Assembly (NCBI GenBank): GCA_027292925.1
Contig: JAPUGI010000258.1
Span: forward strand, 1-34,140
DNA from: Gammaproteobacteria bacterium
Lineage (GTDB): Bacteria; Pseudomonadota; Gammaproteobacteria; Pseudomonadales; Azotimanducaceae
Length of the DNA stretch: 34,140 nucleotides
Direction: 5' to 3'
Shown here: positions 8,249 to 20,835 of the stretch, piece by piece
How the letters are laid out: every line of letters starts with the position of its first letter
How positions within the stretch are numbered: the first letter of the stretch is position 1
Program-made: the position numbers and the translations under genes
The notes under the pieces: generated by a model
Database searches by the model: none
The model's input: only the letters and a program-made list of their open reading frames with translations
What the model was told of the DNA's origin: nothing

Positions 8249-9697
8249 ATGCATCTAAGAATTGCTTTTCGAATCCTGGGCAGTCTATTAATGGTGTTCA
8301 GCTTGACGATGCTGCCACCTCTACTAGTGTCGTGGTTTTTCGCTGACGGTAGTGCCGACATTTTCGTTGATGCTTTCGCATACACGTTTATCAGTGGATT
8401 CGTTCTTTGGCTGGCCTTCCGCCGATTCAAGGATGAAATGAGAATCAAAGACGGATTTCTTGTTACGGTTCTCTTCTATCTGGCTCTGGGTATTTTTGGC
8501 AGCATCCCATTTCTCGAACCTCAAGGTATAGGACTTGATGTTCCGGACGCATTGTTTGAGTCTTTTTCCGGATTGACTACCACAGGTGCTACTGTCATCA
8601 CACAACTGGACGACCTGCCTCAATCCATCCTGTTTTACCGACAACAGCTACAGTGGCTCGGGGGTATGGGTATCATCGTACTGGCCGTCGCCATCCTTCC
8701 CATGCTGGGCATCGGAGGAATGCAGCTTTATCGCGCAGAAACACCCGGGCCTGTTAAGGACAGCAAGCTAACTCCCAGGATAAAACAAACTGCCGTCGCA
8801 CTATGGTCAATTTATCTTAGCCTAACCACGATCTGCGCCATAGCTTACTGGTTAGCGGGAATGGATGTTTTTGACGCCATCTGTCACAGCTTTTCCACGG
8901 TGGCCATTGGCGGTTTTTCTACCCATGATGCGAGCATCGGCTATTTTAATTCTCCGATGATTGAATCGGTCGCGATTGTTTTTATGGTGATTTCTGGTAT
9001 CAATTTTGGTCTCCATTTCTTAGCTGTAAAAGACCGGTCAATACTTCTCTATTTTAAGGATGACGAGGTGATTTCCTATCTGCTTATTCTCCTGGTTTCG
9101 ACTGCAAGCGTTTTCGCAGGGCTGGTATACTTTGCTACCTTTGAAGGAATTACAGCTTTTCGGCTGGCGATATTTGAAGTGGTGTCCATATTCACCACGA
9201 CTGGTTTCACCACGGCTGATTTCAGCCAATGGCCCAGCATCTTGCCATACCTGATCTTTTTTGGCGCTTTCATTGGAGCTTGTGCAGGTTCAACTGGAGG
9301 GGGCTTGAAGGTAATACGAGTTATGCTACTCGCCAAGCAGGGTATTCGTGAAATTCACCGCTTAATCCATCCCAATGCAGTCTTCCCTATCAAGGTAAAT
9401 AAGCATCGTGTTCCTTCCAATGTTATTGAAGCGATTTGGGGGTTTTTTTCAATCTATGTCATCGTTTTTCTTTTCATGCACCTGGCGATGATGGCAACTG
9501 GAATGGATTTCCTCACAGCGTTTTCGGCTGTCGGGGCTGCCATCAATAATCTTGGGCCGGGCCTGGGTGATGTATCCTTGCACTATGCGGATATCACCGA
9601 CAGCGCGAAACTCCTGCTTTGTTTCACCATGGTTCTTGGCCGTCTTGAGATCTTCACTATTCTGGTGCTTTTTAGTCCCATGTTCTGGCAAAAATAA
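8249..9697 (+). CDS. trkH: Trk/Ktr potassium uptake channel TrkH
   Basis: The 482-residue inner-membrane protein has about ten helices and four pore-loop repeats. Filter-like stretches are visible as FSGLTTTGATV, FSTVAIGGFSTHD, VSIFTTTGFTTADF and FSAVGAAINNLGPGLG; each brings a filter Gly, as in the TrkH/KtrB superfamily. It conducts K+ under control of TrkA, encoded immediately upstream. Start ATG 8249; length is equal to that of the E. coli protein (483). The last codons and the stop lie in the first unit of a 15-bp triplicated repeat (9683-9727). Downstream is the convergent lpxL-like gene. Confidence 0.97.
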   Translation: MHLRIAFRILGSLLMVFSLTMLPPLLVSWFFADGSADIFVDAFAYTFISGFVLWLAFRRFKDEMRIKDGFLVTVLFYLALGIFGSIPFLEPQGIGLDVPDALFESFSGLTTTGATVITQLDDLPQSILFYRQQLQWLGGMGIIVLAVAILPMLGIGGMQLYRAETPGPVKDSKLTPRIKQTAVALWSIYLSLTTICAIAYWLAGMDVFDAICHSFSTVAIGGFSTHDASIGYFNSPMIESVAIVFMVISGINFGLHFLAVKDRSILLYFKDDEVISYLLILLVSTASVFAGLVYFATFEGITAFRLAIFEVVSIFTTTGFTTADFSQWPSILPYLIFFGAFIGACAGSTGGGLKVIRVMLLAKQGIREIHRLIHPNAVFPIKVNKHRVPSNVIEAIWGFFSIYVIVFLFMHLAMMATGMDFLTAFSAVGAAINNLGPGLGDVSLHYADITDSAKLLLCFTMVLGRLEIFTILVLFSPMFWQK

Positions 9698-9727
9698 TTC
9701 TGGTAAAAATAGTTCTGGTAAAAACAA
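9683..9727 (+). repeat. three tandem copies of a 15-bp unit at the end of trkH
   Basis: Units at 9683-9697, 9698-9712 and 9713-9727 share TTCTGG(C/T)AAAAA(T/C)A(A/G). The first contains the last codons and TAA stop of trkH; the next two are noncoding. The unit is a multiple of three, and units 1 and 2 each end in an in-frame stop codon (TAA, TAG). Slippage here would therefore not change TrkH. Confidence 0.85.
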
Positions 9728-9734
9728 AAATCCG

Positions 9735-9755
9735 TCTTATCGAAGAACTTTTTTT
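9735..9755 (+). terminator. possible weak terminator after trkH
   Basis: A short hairpin TCTT-ATCG-AAGA (9735-9746) is followed after two bases by seven T residues (9749-9755). AGTTCT at 9711 could also pair with AGAACT at 9744. The stem is short and AT-rich, so this is only a candidate. It sits between the convergent trkH and lpxL genes, where a terminator is expected. Confidence 0.3.
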
Positions 9756-9771
9756 AGGATAGTAGGAATAA

Positions 9772-10668
9772 CTAGTGAAAGGTTTCAGGCTTGTTGAATC
9801 GATAGATCTTTTTTTCTCCCTTGGGACGTTCTCGAAAACGTTTGTATTCCCATTGGTACTGCGCTGGAACTTCAAGCACACAATTTTCCACTGTAGCATT
9901 GACGGCACGGACCGACCGTTCAATATCGGAAGAGTAGATACCTCCATCGACTGCCCTGAACCCCACTTCAAATCGCCCATCTTCCAACCGGGTAACACAA
10001 GCGGCAACGACCTTTGCATCGGTTTTTCGCACCAATCGACTTAGCAGTTTGTCTGTTAAGGCTTCGATTCCGAAAAAAGGTACATACAGTCCGGTGGCTG
10101 GTACCTGATCTGGCAATATCACCACCACACCGCCTTTGTCCAGTACGCGGTAAAGCCTGGCTATTCCCTTTACATTTGCCGCAACAAGTTCGTTACCAAA
10201 ATGGCCTCGAATTTTTTTCATGGTCTCTTGCAGATAGGCTTTACGTGGTGGTTGGTACAAAGCTGTCATCTTTCCACGACTGGCAAAATAGACATTAAAT
10301 AATTCCCAGTTGCCAAGATGCGGCAATAACACGATTACGCCCTTACCTTCACCCACCGCTTCATTCAACAAGTTATCTGCGGATACTCTGGCAATCCATT
10401 TCTCCAGCACTTTTTCGCTCGCGAGCCAAACAGCCGGAGTTTCCATCAGGGTTTGGCCCGTACTCAGTAAACTTTCTTTCACCAAGGTTTCTCGATCAAC
10501 ATCTGCCATATCAGGAAAACACAATCGCAGGTTAGCCCGGGTTACCTGGTAAGCCCTTGTTTTGACCAGGAAATTGATTAGTCCCACTAGGCGACCGAGC
10601 AATTGACATAGCCGCCGAGGAAATCGGGCTAGGACTATCAACAATAGCTGTGCAAACCGGCCTAACAT
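9772..10668 (-). CDS. lpxL: lipid A biosynthesis acyltransferase (LpxL/HtrB family)
   Basis: The 298 residues from ATG 10668 form a late lipid A acyltransferase. It transfers an acyl chain from acyl-ACP to Kdo2-lipid IVA at the inner face of the inner membrane. An N-terminal hydrophobic anchor (FAQLLLIVLARFP) is followed by the catalytic HX4(D/E) motif in PHLGNWELF (about residues 115-123) and by ILPDQVP further on. The frame continues 35 codons upstream into tag, but ATG 10668, four bases after the tag stop, gives the normal family N terminus. LpxL versus LpxM or LpxP specificity cannot be told from this sequence. The gene next to tag in Pseudomonas (PA0011) belongs to the same family. Confidence 0.88.
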   Translation of the reverse strand: MLGRFAQLLLIVLARFPRRLCQLLGRLVGLINFLVKTRAYQVTRANLRLCFPDMADVDRETLVKESLLSTGQTLMETPAVWLASEKVLEKWIARVSADNLLNEAVGEGKGVIVLLPHLGNWELFNVYFASRGKMTALYQPPRKAYLQETMKKIRGHFGNELVAANVKGIARLYRVLDKGGVVVILPDQVPATGLYVPFFGIEALTDKLLSRLVRKTDAKVVAACVTRLEDGRFEVGFRAVDGGIYSSDIERSVRAVNATVENCVLEVPAQYQWEYKRFRERPKGEKKIYRFNKPETFH

Positions 10669-10672
10669 AAAG

Positions 10673-11254
10673 CTAAAGTGCCTTTTCTTTACATTCCGTA
10701 TATCGGAAACAGGAAACCAGGTGGTCATTGACCATACCGGTTGCTTGCATGAAGGCATAGCAGATGGTTCCACCTACAAAATTGAAACCTAATTTTTTTA
10801 GTGCCTTGCTCATTTTCTCCGACTCCAGTGTAGTTGCTGGAATCTCGCTTAGCATTTTGAATCGATTCTGTTGTGGCTTGTTCCCGGCAAAGGACCAGAT
10901 AAATTCCGAAAACCCCGTCTCCTTGTTTCGAAATTCCAGAAACGCCTTTGCATTACTAATTGCACTATCAATCTTCAAGCGATTTCTGATAATTCCGCTG
11001 TTTCTGAGTAACTGTTGTTTCTTCCTCACACCGTACCGTGCTATTTTCTCTGCATCAAAATTATCCATTGCCTCACGATAGTTCTCTCGCTTGCGCAAGA
11101 CAGTGATCCAGCTTAAACCCGCCTGGGCTCCTTCCAGAATAAGGAACTCAAACAACTTATCATCATCATAGATCGGTACGCCCCACTCCTTATCGTGGTA
11201 GCTTTCATAAAGTTCATCACCCAGGCACCATTCACATCGACCTTGACTGTTCAT
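10673..11254 (-). CDS. tag: DNA-3-methyladenine glycosylase I
   Basis: The enzyme excises 3-methyladenine from alkylated DNA. From ATG 11254 it is 193 residues starting MNSQGRCEW, which lines up with the N terminus of E. coli Tag (MERCGW). The frame is open to ATG 11341, and ATGs at 11269, 11275 and 11284 are also possible starts. Zinc ligands are visible: Cys in RCEWC, His in YHDKEWGVP, and the His and Cys of NDHLVSC near the end. The active-site Glu lies in LEGAQAGLSWITVL, and ALKKLGFNFVGGTICYAFMQ is typical. It is divergent from glyQ and four bases upstream of the lpxL-like gene. Confidence 0.94.
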   Translation of the reverse strand: MNSQGRCEWCLGDELYESYHDKEWGVPIYDDDKLFEFLILEGAQAGLSWITVLRKRENYREAMDNFDAEKIARYGVRKKQQLLRNSGIIRNRLKIDSAISNAKAFLEFRNKETGFSEFIWSFAGNKPQQNRFKMLSEIPATTLESEKMSKALKKLGFNFVGGTICYAFMQATGMVNDHLVSCFRYTECKEKAL

Positions 11255-11386
11255 ACCATCATCATCCATAGCCATTGGGTTCATGATACCAGTGGCGCAA
11301 GACAATCGGACAAAGCTAGAATGGCTCTCAGTTATACTCAACCACTTTTTGCGCCGGGGTAAAATCGGCTCAAGGCAAGAGGACTA

Positions 11387-12322
11387 ATGACCCCAGTCGA
11401 CACATTTCAGAAGCTGATCCTTGCACTCCAGGAATTCTGGTCCGATCGGGGTTGCGTCCTAATGCAACCATACGATATGGAAGTCGGTGCCGGGACTTTC
11501 CACCCTGCAACATTCCTACGTGCCATCGGTCCTGAAAACTGGCAAGCCGCGTACGTCCAACCTTGTCGGCGGCCGACTGACGGCCGCTACGGAGAGAATC
11601 CGAATCGGTATCAGTACTACTACCAGTACCAGGTAGTGATGAAACCTTCTCCCCACGACTTCCAGGATCTCTATCTGGACTCTCTGCGGTATTTAGGTGT
11701 TGATCTTAAGGTTCATGACATCCGTTTCGTTGAAGACAACTGGGAGTCGCCAACCCTCGGAGCATGGGGTCTCGGCTGGGAAGTCTGGCTGGATGGAATG
11801 GAGATATCCCAGTTTACCTATTTCCAGCAAGTCGGTGGCCTGGAGTGCTTTCCTGTTATGGGAGAGATTACCTACGGTCTTGAAAGGCTGGCCCTTTATC
11901 TGCAGGGCGTTGAAGACTTCAGGCAACTTATTTGGACAAAAACCGACAACCACGCGGTGACCTACGCAGACGTCTACCTGCAGTACGAGGTAGAGATGTC
12001 TACCTATAACTATGATGAATCAAATGTGAACGGACTATTTTCCCACTTTGATTTTTTTGAATCAGAAACAATTCGCCTGCTGAAGGCCAACTTATCCTTA
12101 CCCGCTTACGAATACGTCATGAAGGCATCCCATGTATTCAACCTGCTGGATGCCCGGCATGCAATCTCTGTCACTGAAAGACAGCGTTATATACTGAGAG
12201 TTCGAACACTGGCGGCAGAGGTGGCAAAAGTCTACTTCGAATCACGTTTAAAACTCGGTTTCCCGCTAGCCGACGAAGGAGCAAGGGATCATGTGTTACA
12301 GGAGTTAGCCAATGCCAACTGA
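11387..12322 (+). CDS. glyQ: glycine--tRNA ligase alpha subunit
   Basis: The 311-residue protein is the catalytic class II core of the bacterial (alpha-beta)2 glycyl-tRNA synthetase. The family landmark [20 protein letters not shown] lies at residues ~22-41, followed by [20 protein letters not shown] with the motif 2 arginines, and [20 protein letters not shown]. Start ATG 11387 is preceded by AAGAGGA as a Shine-Dalgarno six bases away. It overlaps glyS by 11 bases (12312-12322), consistent with coupled synthesis of the two subunits. Confidence 0.97.
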   Translation: MTPVDTFQKLILALQEFWSDRGCVLMQPYDMEVGAGTFHPATFLRAIGPENWQAAYVQPCRRPTDGRYGENPNRYQYYYQYQVVMKPSPHDFQDLYLDSLRYLGVDLKVHDIRFVEDNWESPTLGAWGLGWEVWLDGMEISQFTYFQQVGGLECFPVMGEITYGLERLALYLQGVEDFRQLIWTKTDNHAVTYADVYLQYEVEMSTYNYDESNVNGLFSHFDFFESETIRLLKANLSLPAYEYVMKASHVFNLLDARHAISVTERQRYILRVRTLAAEVAKVYFESRLKLGFPLADEGARDHVLQELANAN

Positions 12323-14372
12323 CAAGCTCCTGTTGGAAATCGGAACCGAAGAACTTCCACCTAGGTCATTAAAACAGCTGATGCTGGACCTGGAACAAAA
12401 TCTTTCAAAGCAACTTACCGGCGCCGGATTCACCTTTGCCAAAACCCGGAGTTTTGCCACACCTCGAAGGCTGGCAGTTGTCATAGATAAACTGTCCGAT
12501 AGACAAGACGACCAGCAAATTGAGAAAAGAGGACCGTCGGTAAAAGCAGCCTACGACGACGCTGGAAATCCCACACAAGCCTTGCTCGGATTTGCCAGGT
12601 CTTGCGGAGTTGACGACCATAAGACTTTGGAAAGACTCAAATCTGACAAGGGTGAATGGTTGGTGTTTCGTGGAACAAGGAAAGGTAAATCTATACAGGA
12701 GGAAATTGAACGTTTGATCTCCGATTCGATCGCTGATCTCGCCATAGACAGAAAAATGCGCTGGGGTAGCAGCCGACTCGAATTCGTTCGACCAGTCCAC
12801 TGGGTGGTGCTGTTGTATGGCAGCGAAATTATACCTGCCTTTATCCTTGGTAAGATCGCTGGCCGAACCAGCAGGGGCCACAGATTTATGTCAGATGGCG
12901 AGTGTGAGATCCCAACCGCAAATGATTATTTGGCTGTACTTGAGAAGGCGTCGATCGTGGCTGACTTTGAGCAACGTCAGCAGCAAATTAGGAAACAACT
13001 GAATGACAAGGCTTCTCTCTTAAAGGGTAATCTAGAAATTGATGAGGCCCTGTTGGAAGAAGTCACCGCACTCGTGGAATTACCTTGTGCATTGTCCGGT
13101 AGTTTTGAAGCCTCCTTCCTTGCCGTTCCGGAAGAAGCGTTGATTTCTGTCATGAAGAAACATCAGCGCTACTTCCACCTGACTAACGATAAAGGTAAGC
13201 TGCTTGCTAACTTCATCGCTGTTTCAAATCTGGTTAGTAAAAATCCCGATGTGGTAATAGCAGGAAACGAGCGGGTCATTCGTCCACGTTTAGCAGATGC
13301 TGCATTCTTCTTCGAAAAAGATTCTGCTACGACCATGGATGAAAAACTGTCCCGTTTGCAGAAAGTCGTATTCCAGTCTGAACTTGGTACTTTCTTTGAG
13401 AAGGCAGAGCGAATTTCAAAGCTGGCTGAATCCATTGCAGTAAAGGTTGAAGCCAACCAGGCCGCCTGCGGCAGAGCCGGTTTACTTTGTAAAGCTGATC
13501 TCGTTTCTGACATGGTCAATGAATTCCCGGATTTACAAGGCATTATGGGTGCTTACTATGCCGCTAGCGATGGGGAGACTGAGATCGTCTGTAACGCTAT
13601 TCGCCAACACTACTTGCCCAACTATTCCGGCGGAGAACTTCCATCCGATAAGGAAGCCAGTTGTGTCGCGCTTGCGGATAAACTGGACACCCTGGTCGGG
13701 CTGTTTGCCATAGGGCAACCACCATCAGGTTCCCGTGACCCGTTTGCATTAAGACGCCAGACTCTCGGCATTATTCGTATTTGCATCGAAAACGAGTTGC
13801 CACTTGATATACGCTCTTGCTTGCAAACAGCGCTGGACTTGCATGCGCGCACCACATCCCCGAACGTTGTTTTCGATTATATCCTTGACCGGCTGGCCAA
13901 CTGGTATGGTGAGCAAGGCATCGAGGCGGAAGTGTTCAATGCGGTGCGCCTCAGCCAGGCTGGTATTTCTGATCTGTTGGAAGCTGACCACAGAATCCGT
14001 TCGATGCAGGACTTCCGCCAGCATGAACAAGCAGCAAACCTTATTGCTGCCAACAAACGGGTTGCCAACATATTGAAGGAGTCAGACATAGCCTCTTTTC
14101 CACCGCCAGACCCATCACTCTTCAAGGAAGCATCCGAGAACAACCTCGCCGACCATGTAAAATCTACCCGGCAGGCATTTTCTGCGGGGCGCCTGGATTA
14201 TGAAGAAAAGTTCCTTCAACTTGCACAGTTACAGCCTCATGTTGACAGATATTTTGATGATGTCTTGGTGATGGCGGATGATGAAAACCTGAAAAACAAC
14301 CGCCTCGCTACTCTGGCAGAGCTAAGGCTAATTTTCCTGGAGGTTGCCGATTTTTCGCTGTTGCAATCCTGA
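12312..14372 (+). CDS. glyS: glycine--tRNA ligase beta subunit
   Basis: The 686-residue subunit binds tRNA-Gly and forms the heterotetramer with GlyQ. The N terminus [18 protein letters not shown] is characteristic, as are [12 protein letters not shown], the HD-like region [31 protein letters not shown] at about residues 453-483, and a C-terminal anticodon-binding DALR-like domain ending in [21 protein letters not shown]. Its length is nearly that of E. coli GlyS (689). It starts inside the end of glyQ, and gmhB follows 17 bp after its stop. Confidence 0.97.
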   Translation: MPTDKLLLEIGTEELPPRSLKQLMLDLEQNLSKQLTGAGFTFAKTRSFATPRRLAVVIDKLSDRQDDQQIEKRGPSVKAAYDDAGNPTQALLGFARSCGVDDHKTLERLKSDKGEWLVFRGTRKGKSIQEEIERLISDSIADLAIDRKMRWGSSRLEFVRPVHWVVLLYGSEIIPAFILGKIAGRTSRGHRFMSDGECEIPTANDYLAVLEKASIVADFEQRQQQIRKQLNDKASLLKGNLEIDEALLEEVTALVELPCALSGSFEASFLAVPEEALISVMKKHQRYFHLTNDKGKLLANFIAVSNLVSKNPDVVIAGNERVIRPRLADAAFFFEKDSATTMDEKLSRLQKVVFQSELGTFFEKAERISKLAESIAVKVEANQAACGRAGLLCKADLVSDMVNEFPDLQGIMGAYYAASDGETEIVCNAIRQHYLPNYSGGELPSDKEASCVALADKLDTLVGLFAIGQPPSGSRDPFALRRQTLGIIRICIENELPLDIRSCLQTALDLHARTTSPNVVFDYILDRLANWYGEQGIEAEVFNAVRLSQAGISDLLEADHRIRSMQDFRQHEQAANLIAANKRVANILKESDIASFPPPDPSLFKEASENNLADHVKSTRQAFSAGRLDYEEKFLQLAQLQPHVDRYFDDVLVMADDENLKNNRLATLAELRLIFLEVADFSLLQS

Positions 14373-14389
14373 TTGAACGGATAACACAG

Positions 14390-14941
14390 ATGGAAACACA
14401 AGACGTCAATAATCGCATCGTTATCCTGGATCGCGATGGTGTCATCAACCAGGATTCTACTCAATACATAAAGCACCCGGATGAATGGCGACCATTACCC
14501 GGCAGCCTCGAAGCCATTGCCCTGCTGCACCAGAACGGATACCGCATCTATATTGCAACTAATCAGGCCGGGATCGCCCGTGGCGAACTCACCGAATCCA
14601 AGCTCAAGGCAATACACGAAAAAATGTTGGCACAGGTGGAACAGGCAGGTGGGAAACTATCTGGAATACATTTTTGCCCGCATCATCCAAACGACAATTG
14701 CAAATGTCGCAAACCAGCGCCTGGTATGTTGCACAAGATCGCGGAAGAAGCAGGAATCGATATTGCCGAAGCACCCTATGTTGGTGATTCGCTCAAGGAT
14801 ATTCGAGCAGCAGAAGCAGCCGGCTGCAAACCTGTTTTGGTTCTTACTGGTAACGGCCTCGAGACCAGTAAACTCCGCCCCAACCTGGAGCATATCTTTG
14901 AAAATCTTCTTGCTTTCGCCAAGGATGAAATATCTTTATAA
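14390..14941 (+). CDS. gmhB: D-glycero-beta-D-manno-heptose 1,7-bisphosphate 7-phosphatase
   Basis: The 183-residue HAD-family phosphatase makes heptose 1-phosphate for the ADP-heptose of the LPS inner core. HAD motif I is ILDRDGVIN (nucleophile and acid/base Asp, residues ~8-16). Motif II region is ATNQAGIARG. The family-specific zinc cluster is in CPHHPNDNCKCRKP at ~101-114, and motif IV is VGDSLKDIRAAEAAG. It follows glyS by 17 bp in the same order as Pseudomonas (glyQ-glyS-gmhB). The 60 bp to the convergent gyrB stop hold no convincing terminator, only the short palindrome AGCTAGCT. Confidence 0.95.
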   Translation: METQDVNNRIVILDRDGVINQDSTQYIKHPDEWRPLPGSLEAIALLHQNGYRIYIATNQAGIARGELTESKLKAIHEKMLAQVEQAGGKLSGIHFCPHHPNDNCKCRKPAPGMLHKIAEEAGIDIAEAPYVGDSLKDIRAAEAAGCKPVLVLTGNGLETSKLRPNLEHIFENLLAFAKDEISL

Positions 14942-15001
14942 ATCAATGGGTTAGTTCTTTCCTAGAATCAGAAATGGAAGGGGCTAGTTCCTCCGAGCTA
15001 G

Positions 15002-18502
<3,501 letters not shown>

Positions 18503-18506
<4 letters not shown>

Positions 18507-19603
18507 AACTTCATTGGCATAACCACATAGACCGCATCCTCATTCTCAGGATCTTCGAGAAGAGCACTGCTATTTCCATCGTGAACAGTGATCCGTACCC
18601 GATCACTCTCCAACACTCCCAACACATCCTGCAGATAACTAACGTTAAAGCCGATTTCGATTTCCTCTCCATCATACTCCACGGAAACAGTCTCCTCTGC
18701 TTCCTCCTGCTCCGGGTTGTTGGCTGACAATTGAATGGAGCCTCTGCTGAAAATCACCCGAATGCCGCGGAACTTCTCGTTGGAAAGGATTGCGGTACGA
18801 TTAAGTGCCTGGCGCAATTCCAGTCTGTCTGCATGAATAATCTTGTCACCATTTTTTGGAATGACTCTTTCATACTCCGGGAATCGACCATCCACTAGCT
18901 TCGTGGTCAGTGTATATTCTCCAGATGAAGCACAAAGATGGCTCGCGCCTATTGATATTTCCACATCCCCATCTAACTCATGCAACAATCGCTGCATTTC
19001 CAGGATTCCTTTTCTTGGCACTATGACTTGCCGCATTTCATCACTCTCTGCCTCAATATCGAGATTCGCCATCGCCAGGCGATGACCATCTGTGGCGACA
19101 GATCTAACATAATCACTACCAATCTCAATCAACATGCCATTCAGGAAGTACCTGACATCCTGCTGTGCCATCGCAAAACTAGTGCTATCCAGCAGCTTTT
19201 TTAATGCCTTGCTGTTTATGGTCGACGACATTTCCACTGCTGCAGTATCGACCGAAGGAAAGTCCACCGCTGGCAATGTTGAGAGTGTGGAACGAAATCT
19301 GCCGGATTTTATCTCAAGTCTCTGATCGATGAGCTGAAACTCAATATCAGCTTTTTCCGGGATCTCGCGACAAATATCCATCAGCTTTCGAGCTGGGACT
19401 GTAATGTCGCCGGGACTGGCGTCAGTCAAATCCACCCTGCCGACGAGTTCCACTTCCAGATCTGTCCCCGTCATCGACAGCTGGTTTTCCGTCACCTGCA
19501 TCAGGACATTCGCCAGAACAGGAAGGGTCTGTCTGCGCTCCACAACGCCGGTAACCTGCTGTAAAGGTCGCAATATAGTTTCACGATTAATTGAAAATTT
19601 CAT
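18503..19603 (-). CDS. dnaN: DNA polymerase III sliding clamp (beta), recF-proximal copy
   Basis: The 366-residue clamp has three repeats of the beta fold. It begins MKFSINRETILRPLQQV and ends VVMPMKL, close to the canonical MPMRL. The protein-binding cleft looks standard: ATDGHRLA (residues ~170-177, with the His and Arg of E. coli H175 and R176) and FPEYERVIP (E. coli P242, R246 and V247 equivalents). It overlaps recF by four bases as ATGA, the usual dnaN-recF junction. A 110-bp spacer separates it from a second, diverged dnaN upstream. By its conserved cleft this copy is likely the main replicative clamp; that is an inference. Confidence 0.96.
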
Positions 19604-19616
19604 AACGATAGTCCCA

Positions 19617-19650
19617 TGTATACTCGCTTACATAGTAAGTAAGTACTTAC
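19617..19650 (-). promoter_or_regulatory. possible operator/promoter between the two dnaN genes
   Basis: The pentamer GTAAG or its complement CTTAC occurs four times in 24 bp (19627-19631, 19635-19639, 19639-19643, 19646-19650). It forms the palindrome GTAAGTACTTAC (19639-19650) and the inverted repeat CTTAC-ATA-GTAAG (19627-19639). Just downstream on the minus strand is TATACAT, a possible -10 element (19617-19622 holds TATACA), 13 bases before the ATG of the recF-proximal dnaN. No good -35 is visible, as expected of a regulated promoter. Function is inferred. Confidence 0.4.
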
Positions 19651-19713
19651 ACAGGCTTCAACTAATTCTTGTCCAGATTTAGACATCGAACGGGTTAGTT
19701 CCTTGGTAACTAA

Positions 19714-20820
19714 CTACAGCATCATCGGGCTGATGACATAGCGCGAGTTTATATCATCAGGGTCAGTCAATAAACAGGCGCTATTCGCATCACTAAATGC
19801 CATGCGCACTCTCTCTCCTTGCATTACCGTCATGACATCGATGAGATAACTGACGTTGAATCCAATTTCCAATGATGCACCTTCATAATCAACAGAAACC
19901 GATTCCTCCGCCTCTTCCTGGAGCGGGTTATTGGCATGCATGCCCAGTTTACCCGGCTCAAGCGTCAACCTGACATTCCGGTACATTTCATTTGACAGGA
20001 TCGCCGTGCGGCGAAGCGCCTCCTTTATCTGTACGCGTCCACCCACCAGGATCTTGCCTCCGCCTCCCGGGATCGCCCTGGTATAGTCTGGGTAAGTTGC
20101 GTCGATTAACTTTGTAGTCAATGTCGCCTGCGCACAATTTACCTGCATATGGTTGCTCGAAAATTTCAACTCCACATCCATGTCAGAATTATCAGGCAGC
20201 AGCCGGGCGAGCTCGCTCACTCCTTTTCTCGGCACAATGAATTGTTGTGCGCCCACCCCTGATTCAATATTTTCAACGAAGCTGGTTGCCAGTCGCTGAC
20301 CATTAGTAGCCACAAATCTCACCAGGTTGTCTTCCGTTTCGAGTAGCACACCATTAAAAAAGTAGCGCACATCCTGTTGCGCCATAGCAAAACTAGTTTT
20401 TCCCAGCAATTGCTGTAACGTGTTGGCGGCCAGCTTAAAAGCAAATCCGTTGGAAACCATTTCAACATTTGGAAAGTCAACTACTGGCAACGTGGCTAAA
20501 TGCGAAATAAAACGGCCACTTTTGATTGTTAATCTGTTCTCCTGAAGCTGGCATTCCATACTGGCCGCTTCTGGCAAACTCCGACAAATATCAAGAAATT
20601 TTCTTGCAGGTACTGTTATTTCTCCGGCTTCGTCGCATCGCAGGGAAGTGGTTCGGGCGCTCAACTCAACCTCCTGGTCCGTGCCAGTCAAAGTTAACGT
20701 ATTGTCCTCAACGACGACAAGCAGGTTGGAAAGAATCGGCAAGGTCTGCCTACGTTCTACGACATTTGATACAACCTGCAACGGTTCCAGCAAGGCTTCT
20801 CGATCAATGGAAAACTTCAT
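19714..20820 (-). CDS. dnaN: second sliding clamp (beta) paralogue, dnaA-proximal copy
   Basis: The 368-residue protein is full-length and colinear with the neighbouring clamp: MKFSIDREALLEPLQVV start, VVERRQTLP, TVPARK, SFAMAQQDVRYF, RTAILSNE and QEEAEESVSV. By eye roughly half of the positions are identical to the other copy, so this is an old duplication or an acquired paralogue. The protein-binding cleft is altered: ATNGQRLA has Asn and Gln where E. coli has D173 and H175, YPDYTRAIP has Ala for V247, and the tail is SPMML instead of MPMRL. It occupies the canonical position 15 bp after dnaA, with no evident Shine-Dalgarno. A 6-bp-stem inverted repeat (TTAGTT/AACTAA, 19695-19713) abuts its stop. 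It could be a clamp for a subset of polymerases or a heterodimer partner; this is inferred. Confidence 0.93.
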   Translation of the reverse strand: MKFSIDREALLEPLQVVSNVVERRQTLPILSNLLVVVEDNTLTLTGTDQEVELSARTTSLRCDEAGEITVPARKFLDICRSLPEAASMECQLQENRLTIKSGRFISHLATLPVVDFPNVEMVSNGFAFKLAANTLQQLLGKTSFAMAQQDVRYFFNGVLLETEDNLVRFVATNGQRLATSFVENIESGVGAQQFIVPRKGVSELARLLPDNSDMDVELKFSSNHMQVNCAQATLTTKLIDATYPDYTRAIPGGGGKILVGGRVQIKEALRRTAILSNEMYRNVRLTLEPGKLGMHANNPLQEEAEESVSVDYEGASLEIGFNVSYLIDVMTVMQGERVRMAFSDANSACLLTDPDDINSRYVISPMML

Positions 20821-20835
20821 TGGCTAACAGGGCTA

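Noticed and set aside
14942-15001. Bidirectional terminator between gmhB and gyrB
   Set aside because: Only the palindrome AGCTAGCT and a weak GGAA/TTCC stem are visible, with no GC-rich stem or T tract.
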